Below, piece after piece: positions 8,374 through 15,849 of a DNA stretch of 64,000 bases (positions are counted from its first letter, which is position 1; each line of letters starts with the position of its first letter). Source of the stretch: Moheibacter sediminis (GTDB lineage Bacteria > Bacteroidota > Bacteroidia > Flavobacteriales > Weeksellaceae); the NCBI RefSeq assembly GCF_900176425.1, contig NZ_FWXS01000006.1, positions 1 through 64,000 on the forward strand, read 5' to 3'. The notes beneath the pieces are model-generated. The model worked only from the letters and a program-made list of their open reading frames with translations, did not search any database and was not told where the DNA came from. Position numbers and translations under genes: made by a program.

Positions 8374-9557
8374 AAAATTTAGTGTTTGCCACAGAAGCTC
8401 GTTTTACAAAAGATTCTCAAGGGAATATCTATGGAGACGCGTCGTTTTCACACTCATTATGGGAAAGATATTTAAAAGTTTTTGACCGCATATTTGTTAT
8501 AGCAAGAGTAAACACAGATGCCAACTTCAAAGGGGATTTTCTTTTTTTGTCTAATTCCGAAAATGTCATATTTATTGAAGTTCCTTATTATATAGGCCCC
8601 CTGGAGTATTTAAAGAAAAGAAAAATAATAAAAAAAATAATAAAAAAAAATGTTGAGAAACTAAAAGATGAAAGTAAGTTTATTTGTAGAATTCCCGGAC
8701 AAATAAGTGATTTAGTTATTGATGTATTAAATAAAAACAAAAAAAAATACGCTCTGGAAGTAGTCGGAGATCCGGATGATGTATTTGCTCCTGGAACAAT
8801 AAAACATCCTCTGAGAAGATATTTCCGGAATAAGATGGTGAAATCTATGGAAAATAACATCCGAAATGCTTCGGGAGTACTTTATGTGACAAAAAACACA
8901 CTTCAGAGCAAATACCCTGTAAAAGAAGGTACTTTCACAACCTATGCTTCAAATGTGCAGTTAAACAGTTCCGAAACAATAGAAGTTCCAAAAAAATGGC
9001 AATCGAAAAATACGATAAATATAACTTCTATCGGCTCTTTAGAGCAAATGTATAAAGCGCCCGATGTCGTTCTTGAAGCCATTAAGATTGTGAATGAAAA
9101 TAAAAAAGAAATTGAAATCAACCTTTTGTGGATGGGAGATGGGAAGTTTAAAGACAATATGATAGAACTGGCAAAGGAACTGGGAATTGAACAAAACATT
9201 GACTTTATCGGAAATGTAAATAAACAACAAGTATTTGAACATCTTTCTAATTCTGATATCTTTATATTGGCCTCAAGGACAGAGGGATTGCCAAGGGCCA
9301 TTATTGAGGCTATGTCAATAGGTCTTCCTGTAATTGGAACAAATGTAGGAGGTATACCGGAATTGATAGAAGACTCTGTATTAGTAGAGAAAAACAATGC
9401 CATAGCCCTAGCAGAAAAAATTGAAGAAGTAATATCAAACCAAGTTTTTTATAACCAACAGGCCGCAAGAAATTTTGAAGAAGCTAAAAATTATAAAGAC
9501 GAATTTTTAGCCGTGAAAAGGTTTGAATTTTATAGTTTTATTAATGATAATTTATAA
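8370..9557 (+). CDS. Family 4 glycosyltransferase
   Basis: This 395-aa GT-B glycosyltransferase has the donor-site sequence SIGSLEQMYKAPDV and the E-x7-E block ASRTEGLPRAIIEAM, followed by the GLPVIGTNVGGIPELI turn typical of GT4. It overlaps the preceding glycosyltransferase gene by 4 bases and lies 3 bases before the next, so it is co-translated with them. Its specific linkage is unknown. A stretch near 8625-8655 is almost pure A, encoding a lysine/isoleucine-rich helix without breaking the frame. Confidence 0.85.
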   Translation: MKNLVFATEARFTKDSQGNIYGDASFSHSLWERYLKVFDRIFVIARVNTDANFKGDFLFLSNSENVIFIEVPYYIGPLEYLKKRKIIKKIIKKNVEKLKDESKFICRIPGQISDLVIDVLNKNKKKYALEVVGDPDDVFAPGTIKHPLRRYFRNKMVKSMENNIRNASGVLYVTKNTLQSKYPVKEGTFTTYASNVQLNSSETIEVPKKWQSKNTINITSIGSLEQMYKAPDVVLEAIKIVNENKKEIEINLLWMGDGKFKDNMIELAKELGIEQNIDFIGNVNKQQVFEHLSNSDIFILASRTEGLPRAIIEAMSIGLPVIGTNVGGIPELIEDSVLVEKNNAIALAEKIEEVISNQVFYNQQAARNFEEAKNYKDEFLAVKRFEFYSFINDNL

Positions 9558-9560
9558 GCA

Positions 9561-10712
9561 ATGCACATTTTACACCTTATAAAGACAAGTGAAGGAGCCA
9601 CTTGGGCAATTAAATTGTTGCAAGAAATGAAAAATGCATATAAAGAAATAACTTTTAGTGTTGTTATTCCTTCAGGCGGTAAACATTTCGAAGAATATAA
9701 AAATTTATGCAAAAATGTTTATGATTTTGACTTTAAATTAGACACCGGTATCTATAAGCAGGGCAAAATACTTAAAGATATTGTACTAAAAGAAAACCCG
9801 GATATCATACACAGTTGGTTTACTCAAACAACATTATATTCTAGGCTCTTTTTAAGAAATGTTGATATACCTGTTATTTTTCAGGTTGCAGGACCCGCTC
9901 ATTTAGAAAATTCAATTTTCAAATTGGGAGATATTAAAAGTGCTCAAAAAAATGACTACTGGATTGCAACTTCAGAGTATATATACAATAAATACCTGTC
10001 TTCTGGAGTTTCAAAAAATAAACTTTTTTTAAATTATGCTTTTATTGATGCTAAAGCATTACTTCATTCAAAAGAACACATTGAACCTAGAAATATAAGA
10101 AAAGAATTCAATATCGATGAAAATATAAAAATCATAGGTACAGCATCCTATATTTACCCGCCAAAATTCTATGAAAAAACTGGAATTAAAGGGCATGAGT
10201 TTCTTTTAGAAGTATTTGAAAAATTATTGAAAAAAAGAAATGATGTAGTTTTACTAATAGCCGGGACTACATTTGGAGGAGACCCATCCTATGAAAATAA
10301 ATTAAAGCAAAAAGCTAAAAATATAGCCAAGGATAAAGTTATTTTTACAGGCAAATATCACCATATATATGAGATTATTTCAAATTTTGATATTTTTATC
10401 TATTTGTCAAAATCTGAAAATTTAGGAGGTGTATACGAAAGTTTACTTTTTGAGATTCCGACTATTTCTTCAAATAAAGGAGCTTTGACAGAATTAGTTA
10501 TCAATAACGAAACAGGTTTTAATGCCGACCCTAATGATACTGACAAGCTCGTAGAACACATATTAAGTTTATTAGAAAATGATAATAAAATATTAAAAAC
10601 AAAAGGAAAAGACTTGGTCATGAATAAATTTAATAAAGAAGCAATTGTTCAGAAGACTTATGAAGTTTATACTAAAATTATAGAAGATTTTAAAATAAAA
10701 CATTTCGATTAA
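9561..10712 (+). CDS. Family 4 glycosyltransferase next to pglC
   Basis: This 383-aa GT4-type protein has an N-terminal acceptor domain (MHILHLIKTSEGATWA), a central linker, and a donor domain with GTASYIYPPK and LSKSENLGGVYESLLFEIP in place of the usual E-x7-E segment. It sits directly upstream of the PglC-like phosphoglycosyl transferase, the place often held by the enzyme that adds the second sugar onto the primed lipid carrier. That order-of-addition idea is inference. The gap to pglC is 2 bases. Confidence 0.8.
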   Translation: MHILHLIKTSEGATWAIKLLQEMKNAYKEITFSVVIPSGGKHFEEYKNLCKNVYDFDFKLDTGIYKQGKILKDIVLKENPDIIHSWFTQTTLYSRLFLRNVDIPVIFQVAGPAHLENSIFKLGDIKSAQKNDYWIATSEYIYNKYLSSGVSKNKLFLNYAFIDAKALLHSKEHIEPRNIRKEFNIDENIKIIGTASYIYPPKFYEKTGIKGHEFLLEVFEKLLKKRNDVVLLIAGTTFGGDPSYENKLKQKAKNIAKDKVIFTGKYHHIYEIISNFDIFIYLSKSENLGGVYESLLFEIPTISSNKGALTELVINNETGFNADPNDTDKLVEHILSLLENDNKILKTKGKDLVMNKFNKEAIVQKTYEVYTKIIEDFKIKHFD

Positions 10713-10714
10713 AT

Positions 10715-11323
10715 ATGTATAAATACTTTTTAAAGCGTCTTTTTGACTTTTTTGCAGCTCTCTTAGGATTGATTTTACTAAGCCCCATTTTCATTTTTGT
10801 GATGATAGGGTTGTTTTTAGCCAATCAAGGAAAACCCTTTTTCTTTCAGCTACGTCCTGGGAAAAACGAACGCATGTTTAAGATTGTAAAGTTCAAAACC
10901 ATGAACGACAAAAAAGATGCTAATGAAAATCTTTTATCAGATGCAGAACGATTGACCAAAATAGGCAACTTTGTAAGAAAGACTTCTTTAGATGAAGTGC
11001 CACAACTACTAAACGTTTTGAAAGGCGACATGTCCCTGATAGGCCCTAGGCCTTTGCTGACTCAGTATTTGCCTTTGTACAACGATGTCCAGAAAAGAAG
11101 ACATGAAGTGCGCCCTGGAATTACCGGCTGGGCACAAGTCAATGGAAGAAATGCAATTTCATGGGAACAGAAATTTGAATTTGATGTTTGGTATGTAGAT
11201 AATGTGTCATTCCAACTAGATATAAAAATATTATTTTTAACATTCAAAAAAGTATTTGTCAGGGAAGGGATTTCTCAAGAGGGACAAGTTACAATGACAC
11301 CTTTTAAAGGTAACAATAATTAA
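10715..11323 (+). CDS. pglC: PglC-like phosphoglycosyl transferase (initiating sugar-1-P transferase)
   Basis: This 202-aa monotopic phosphoglycosyl transferase has one N-terminal re-entrant hydrophobic helix (about residues 8-36). The catalytic Asp93-Glu94 pair lies in TSLDEVPQLLNVLKGDMS, followed by GPRPLLTQYLPLY and RPGITGWAQVNGRNAISW. As far as I remember Campylobacter PglC, these blocks match it closely, including the numbering of the DE dyad. PglC transfers phospho-N,N'-diacetylbacillosamine from UDP to undecaprenyl phosphate. The adjacent pglD, pglE and pglF homologues make that exact sugar the likely substrate. Confidence 0.9.
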   Translation: MYKYFLKRLFDFFAALLGLILLSPIFIFVMIGLFLANQGKPFFFQLRPGKNERMFKIVKFKTMNDKKDANENLLSDAERLTKIGNFVRKTSLDEVPQLLNVLKGDMSLIGPRPLLTQYLPLYNDVQKRRHEVRPGITGWAQVNGRNAISWEQKFEFDVWYVDNVSFQLDIKILFLTFKKVFVREGISQEGQVTMTPFKGNNN

Positions 11324-11328
11324 AAAAT

Positions 11329-11925
11329 ATGTATTTATTTGGCGCCAGCGGGCATGGAAAAGTTATTGCTGAAATTGCGGAACTACTTAAAATAAAAATA
11401 CAAGGCTTCGTTGATGCAAATACAAACATCAAAACCTTGTTGGATTATGAAGTTTCTCATAAAATTCCTGAAAATGCAAAAAATATTATCATTTCAATTG
11501 GAAATAATAATACAAGAAAGAAAATTTACGAAACACATACAAAATATACTTACCCTATTCTAATTCACCCAAACTCTAATGTGTCTCACAGAGCTCAGTT
11601 AGACATAGGTTCTGTTGTAATGGCTGGGTCAACTATAAACTCAGAAACTAAAATAGGAAAACATTGTATAATTAATACCAATGCATCCATTGATCATGAT
11701 TGTATCATAGAGGATTTTGTACATATATCTCCAAATGCCGCCTTGGCAGGATCGGTTTATGTTTCAGAAGGAACCCACATAGGAATTGGTGCATCTGTCA
11801 TTCAAGGATTAAAAATAGGAAAATGGGCAACTATAGGAGCCGGAGCAGTCATAATCAAGGATGTGCCTGACTATGCTGTTGTGGTAGGAAACCCTGCAAG
11901 AATAATAAAATTTCAACAGAAATAA
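11329..11925 (+). CDS. pglD: PglD-like UDP-4-amino-sugar N-acetyltransferase
   Basis: This 198-aa protein has a small Rossmann-like N-terminus (YLFGASGHGKVIAE), which binds the UDP-sugar, and a C-terminal left-handed beta-helix. His123 in SIDHDCIIEDF matches the general base of Campylobacter PglD, and IGNNNTRKKIY is also shared. It should acetylate the C4 amine of the PglE product using acetyl-CoA, giving UDP-N,N'-diacetylbacillosamine. The gene begins 5 bases after pglC. NeuD-type sialic-acid O-acetyltransferases share the fold, but the pglE/pglF context favours PglD. Confidence 0.87.
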   Translation: MYLFGASGHGKVIAEIAELLKIKIQGFVDANTNIKTLLDYEVSHKIPENAKNIIISIGNNNTRKKIYETHTKYTYPILIHPNSNVSHRAQLDIGSVVMAGSTINSETKIGKHCIINTNASIDHDCIIEDFVHISPNAALAGSVYVSEGTHIGIGASVIQGLKIGKWATIGAGAVIIKDVPDYAVVVGNPARIIKFQQK

Positions 11926-11948
11926 AATTCTCTTAACCTAAAACCTAT

Positions 11949-11956
11949 TATCTTTG
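11949..11956 (+). promoter_or_regulatory. -7 promoter element upstream of pglE
   Basis: TATCTTTG followed by C matches the Bacteroidota -7 consensus TAnnTTTG. It overlaps a possible TTG start at 11954, which argues that translation begins instead at the ATG at 11990, leaving a leader of about 28 bases. No convincing -33 TTG is visible at the normal distance. Confidence 0.5.
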
Positions 11957-11989
11957 CAAAAATTTATATCGCTAAGCTTAATAACTAAA

Positions 11990-13099
11990 ATGAATTCAAA
12001 AAAAATATGGTTGTCCTCCCCACACATGGGAGGAAATGAGCTGAAATATATCCATGAAGCCTTTGCTGAAAATTGGGTAGCTCCCTTAGGTCCAAATGTA
12101 GAAGGTTTTGAAAAAGACTTAGCTGACTATTTAGGAGGCAATTCGTATGTTGCCGCATTGAGCGCCGGAACAGCAGCAATCCACTTAGGGCTGATTATGT
12201 TGGGTGTGGAAGCAGGCGACGAAGTAATCTGTCAAAGTATGACATTTTCAGCTTCAGCAAATCCCATTATGTACCAAGGCGCAACTCCTGTTTTTATCGA
12301 CAGTGAGGCAGAAACCTGGAATATGTGTCCGGAACAATTAGAAAGAGCAATAAAAGACAGAATAGCTAACGGTAAAAAACCAAAAGCGATCATCGCTGTT
12401 CATTTATATGGAATGCCCTATAAACATGATGAGATCAAATCTATAGCAGAAAAATACCAAATCCCAGTTTTGGAAGATGCTGCAGAAGCCTTGGGAAGCA
12501 AATATAAAGGACAAAATTGTGGAACCTTAGGTGATATTTCTGTATTATCATTCAATGGAAATAAAATAATAACCACTTCTGGTGGAGGTGCAATGGTTGT
12601 GAAAGACAAAGCTCTGAAAGACAGAGCAATATTTTTGTCAACACAAGCAAGAGACAATGCTCCACACTACCAACACTCTCATGTTGGGTTCAATTACAGA
12701 ATGTCCAATATCGTTGCAGGGATCGGACGCGGACAAATGGAAGTATTGGACGAAAGGGTAAAAGCAAGAAGAGCTAACTTTGAATATTACCAAAATAAAT
12801 TTGAAAAAGACAATGGTATTACTTTTGTAAATGAACCCCAAGGATTTTTCTCGAACAGATGGTTGTCATGTATATTGACAGAATCATTCGAAAGAAGAGA
12901 ACAGATCAGATTGAATTTACAGAATTATAATATAGAAACCAGACCTTTGTGGAAGCCTATGCACATGCAGCCTATATTTGAGAAATATCCTCAATATATG
13001 AATGGAACGAGCGAGAAATTGTTCGAAGTTGGTTTATGTTTGCCAAGTGGTTCTGATTTAACTAAAGAAGATTTAGACAGAGTAATTGAAGGGTTCTAA
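11990..13099 (+). CDS. pglE: PglE-like UDP-4-keto-sugar aminotransferase
   Basis: This 369-aa DegT/DnrJ/EryC1/StrS-family PLP aminotransferase has the PLP lysine at about 192 in NGNKIITTSGGG. The N-terminal WLSSPHMGGNELKYI and the later STQARDN and YNYRMSN-like blocks match Campylobacter PglE closely from memory. It would convert the UDP-4-keto-6-deoxy sugar made by PglF into the 4-amino sugar, using glutamate. I choose the ATG at 11990 because the upstream in-frame TTG lies inside a promoter element. The end overlaps the pglF start region by 14 bases if that gene begins at 13086. Confidence 0.9.
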   Translation: MNSKKIWLSSPHMGGNELKYIHEAFAENWVAPLGPNVEGFEKDLADYLGGNSYVAALSAGTAAIHLGLIMLGVEAGDEVICQSMTFSASANPIMYQGATPVFIDSEAETWNMCPEQLERAIKDRIANGKKPKAIIAVHLYGMPYKHDEIKSIAEKYQIPVLEDAAEALGSKYKGQNCGTLGDISVLSFNGNKIITTSGGGAMVVKDKALKDRAIFLSTQARDNAPHYQHSHVGFNYRMSNIVAGIGRGQMEVLDERVKARRANFEYYQNKFEKDNGITFVNEPQGFFSNRWLSCILTESFERREQIRLNLQNYNIETRPLWKPMHMQPIFEKYPQYMNGTSEKLFEVGLCLPSGSDLTKEDLDRVIEGF

Positions 13100-15029
13100 T
13101 TTTTTGTTGTTCAGACAACAGTTGAAGAGAAGTTTACGGAGAGAAACTCCTCGCTGGGTAGTGTTTTGTATAGATTTATACATTACACTCAACACTTTTC
13201 TATTGGGATTTTTAATCGTTACAAATTTCAAACTCCAGATATCTGGAGTTGATTTGAAAATAGCGATGATTCAGTCGCCACAAGTTCTGTTTTTTGCATT
13301 TGTAGCATTTGTAGCAACATCTTCTTACAAAGGAATTGTTCGACATACGGGGTTCAAAGATATTTTAAGTGTTTTAAGAGCAAATGTACTTTTAGCATTT
13401 ATGTTGGGACTTTTCTCTTGGTTAGTGAGTAAAGCATCTCCGGAATCAGTTCACATTATAAACGCACCCACTGTAATTATTCATTTTCTGCTCAACACAA
13501 TGGCGTTGATTTTCTTGAGAATTCTTTACAAAAATCTCTATGATTATTACGTAGTAGGGACCCGTTATACAAAACGTGCAATGATTTATGGCGCAGGAGA
13601 CTCGGGGGTAATTACCTATAAAGCACTTAAAAATGATGAAAGAAGCCGCATCAGTATTTTCGGATATTTAGACGATAAAAAAAGTAAGACCGGAAAAAAA
13701 ATAAATGGCGTTACAGTTTATGATCCTAAAAAAGTAGATGCTCGATTCTTAGAAAAACACCATATAAACGAAATAATTATTTCTATTCAAAACATACGTC
13801 CTTCAAGACTTAGAGAAATAGTAGATTCTTTTACGGACTCACCTGTGACGTTGAAAATTGTTCCAGCGGTTAATAAATGGCTGAACGGTGACTTGAACCC
13901 ACAACAAATTAAAGCGGTAAAAATCGAAGACCTTTTAGGACGAAAACCAATAAAACTTGATAATCCTGAAATTCGCGAAGAAATCCGTGATAAAGTTGTT
14001 TTGGTTACAGGGGCGGCTGGTTCCATCGGCAGCGAAATATCACGTCAGTTGATGGGGTATCCTTATAAAAAACTCATATTGGTTGATCAGGCAGAATCAC
14101 CTCTTTATGACCTTCAGCAAACGACACAAGGTTTATGTAAAGGAGAATGTGAATTTGTGATGGGTGATGTGAGAGACCCTAACCGTGTTGATACAATTTT
14201 TAGGATTTTCAGACCGCAGATTGTATTTCATGCAGCTGCATATAAACATGTCCCTTTGATGGAAGATAATCCATATGAAGCAGTTCACACCAACGTCAAA
14301 GGAACTAAAATTGTAGCAGATAAAGCTGCTGAATATGAAGTAGAAAAATTTGTAATGGTTTCTACAGATAAAGCGGTTAATCCGACTAACGTTATGGGTG
14401 CAACCAAACGCCTGGCGGAGTTATATGTTACTTATTTAAACAAAAGAGTAAATACAAATTTTATCGTTACAAGATTTGGAAACGTTTTAGGTTCAAACGG
14501 TTCTGTAATTCCAATTTTCAAAAGACAAATCGAGGAAGGTGGACCGCTTACCGTTACGCATCCTGATATTACCCGTTTCTTTATGACAATTCCTGAAGCT
14601 TGTCAGTTGGTCTTGGAGGCCGGTGTTATGGGAAAAGGGGGAGAAGTATTTGTCTTTGATATGGGTGAATCTGTAAAAATTATTGACCTGGCCAAAAAAA
14701 TAATAAGATTGAGTGGGATGCGCTATCCACAGGACATTGATATAAAGATAACAGGATTGAGACCAGGAGAAAAAATATTTGAAGAACTTTTGGCAGATGG
14801 AGAATCCACAATGAAAACACATCACGAAAAAATCATGATTGCTACTGTATGTAATGACGATTCTGATGAATTCAATGAGAAAATACAAGAATTAATCAAA
14901 GAAAATCACAACCCCAACCAAAGAGAAAAGAATTTACTTTTAGTAACTAAAATTAAGGAGCTCGTTCCGGAATATGTTTCCCAGAATTCTATCTATACCA
15001 GTATAGATGAACAAAAAAATAATGTTTGA
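13086..15029 (+). CDS. pglF: PglF/CapD-like membrane UDP-GlcNAc 4,6-dehydratase
   Basis: This 647-aa protein has four N-terminal membrane helices (about residues 25-150), a first nucleotide-binding CoA-like domain (MIYGAGDSGVI near 165), and a C-terminal extended SDR domain. The SDR part has VTGAAGSIGSEI at 307-318 and the catalytic region STDKAVNPTNVMGATKR. It should dehydrate UDP-GlcNAc to the 4-keto-6-deoxy intermediate. The start is uncertain: no ATG is near and several TTG codons occur (13086, 13104). I give the longest, which overlaps pglE. Length and layout match the PglF/WbpM/CapD family; the pgl neighbours favour the bacillosamine route. Confidence 0.88.
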   Translation: MKGSNFLLFRQQLKRSLRRETPRWVVFCIDLYITLNTFLLGFLIVTNFKLQISGVDLKIAMIQSPQVLFFAFVAFVATSSYKGIVRHTGFKDILSVLRANVLLAFMLGLFSWLVSKASPESVHIINAPTVIIHFLLNTMALIFLRILYKNLYDYYVVGTRYTKRAMIYGAGDSGVITYKALKNDERSRISIFGYLDDKKSKTGKKINGVTVYDPKKVDARFLEKHHINEIIISIQNIRPSRLREIVDSFTDSPVTLKIVPAVNKWLNGDLNPQQIKAVKIEDLLGRKPIKLDNPEIREEIRDKVVLVTGAAGSIGSEISRQLMGYPYKKLILVDQAESPLYDLQQTTQGLCKGECEFVMGDVRDPNRVDTIFRIFRPQIVFHAAAYKHVPLMEDNPYEAVHTNVKGTKIVADKAAEYEVEKFVMVSTDKAVNPTNVMGATKRLAELYVTYLNKRVNTNFIVTRFGNVLGSNGSVIPIFKRQIEEGGPLTVTHPDITRFFMTIPEACQLVLEAGVMGKGGEVFVFDMGESVKIIDLAKKIIRLSGMRYPQDIDIKITGLRPGEKIFEELLADGESTMKTHHEKIMIATVCNDDSDEFNEKIQELIKENHNPNQREKNLLLVTKIKELVPEYVSQNSIYTSIDEQKNNV

Positions 15030-15039
15030 TTTTAAATTA

Positions 15040-15047
15040 TATCTTTA
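15040..15047 (+). promoter_or_regulatory. Possible -7 promoter element upstream of wza
   Basis: TATCTTTA followed by C is one base from the Bacteroidota -7 consensus. It lies 20 bases before the wza ATG and just past the pglF stop. A TTTG occurs at 15025-15028, but the spacing (11 bases) is shorter than usual, so this is a weak call. Confidence 0.35.
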
Positions 15048-15066
15048 CACCACTTTAATCCACAGC

Positions 15067-15837
15067 ATGAAAAATAGGATTTTAAACAAACCAATTCAAT
15101 TTATCCTTATTTGCTTGGCACTCATTTCTTTAACCGGATGTGCTACAAGAGAACAAATTGTTTATTTTCAAGGAGACATCGATTCTATAGAGCAGCAGGT
15201 TGAAAAGTACTCACCCACCATCCAACCCGATGATTTATTAGTGATAACTATATCAGCGAGAGATTTTGAAGCTACAAAACCTTTCAATCAGGTAAACTAC
15301 TATTACCAATCTCCAAATGAAGCAAGACTTCAAACTTATTTGGTGGATGAAGAAGGTAACATAGACTATCCGGTATTAGGTAAAATAGAACTTGGGGGTT
15401 TAACCCGTTCACAAGCTACAAATAAGTTGAAAAAATTATTGGAAGAGTACATTATAGATCCAGGAGCGACAATTAATATTACCAATTTTAAGGTTACTGT
15501 ATTGGGTGAGGTAACACGTCCCGGAAGTTACACAATCCCAAATGAGAGAATTACAATCCTTGAAGCTTTAGGCCTGGCAGGAGATTTAACCATAAATGGA
15601 GTAAGGAATAATGTAATGGTAATCAGGGAAATAAATGGAGAAAAAACCTTTCATAGGGTTGATTTGACTTCCGGAAATGTAGTTAATTCCCCTGTGTATT
15701 TCCTGATGCAAAATGACGTTGTTTATATAGAGCCAAATAAAGCACAGATACAGTCTTCTGCATTTGGAAGAAATACCTCAATAATTATTTCTGTTGCAGG
15801 ATTGTTAATAACAGTAATTTCGGTGCTTACCCGATAA
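15067..15837 (+). CDS. wza: Wza-type polysaccharide export lipoprotein
   Basis: This 256-aa outer-membrane export protein has a type II signal with lipobox LTGC (Cys25). The polysaccharide-export (SLBB-type) domain includes IQPDDLLVITISA and the soluble ligand-binding part VTVLGEVTRPGSYTIP. A hydrophobic C-terminal helix (about residues 236-254) ends the protein. Bacteroidota relatives are shorter than E. coli Wza. An upstream in-frame ATG at 15007 would add 20 residues before the signal peptide and lies inside pglF, so I use 15067. It pairs with the kinase 12 bases downstream. Confidence 0.87.
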   Translation: MKNRILNKPIQFILICLALISLTGCATREQIVYFQGDIDSIEQQVEKYSPTIQPDDLLVITISARDFEATKPFNQVNYYYQSPNEARLQTYLVDEEGNIDYPVLGKIELGGLTRSQATNKLKKLLEEYIIDPGATINITNFKVTVLGEVTRPGSYTIPNERITILEALGLAGDLTINGVRNNVMVIREINGEKTFHRVDLTSGNVVNSPVYFLMQNDVVYIEPNKAQIQSSAFGRNTSIIISVAGLLITVISVLTR

Positions 15838-15849
15838 TACAAAATAGAA

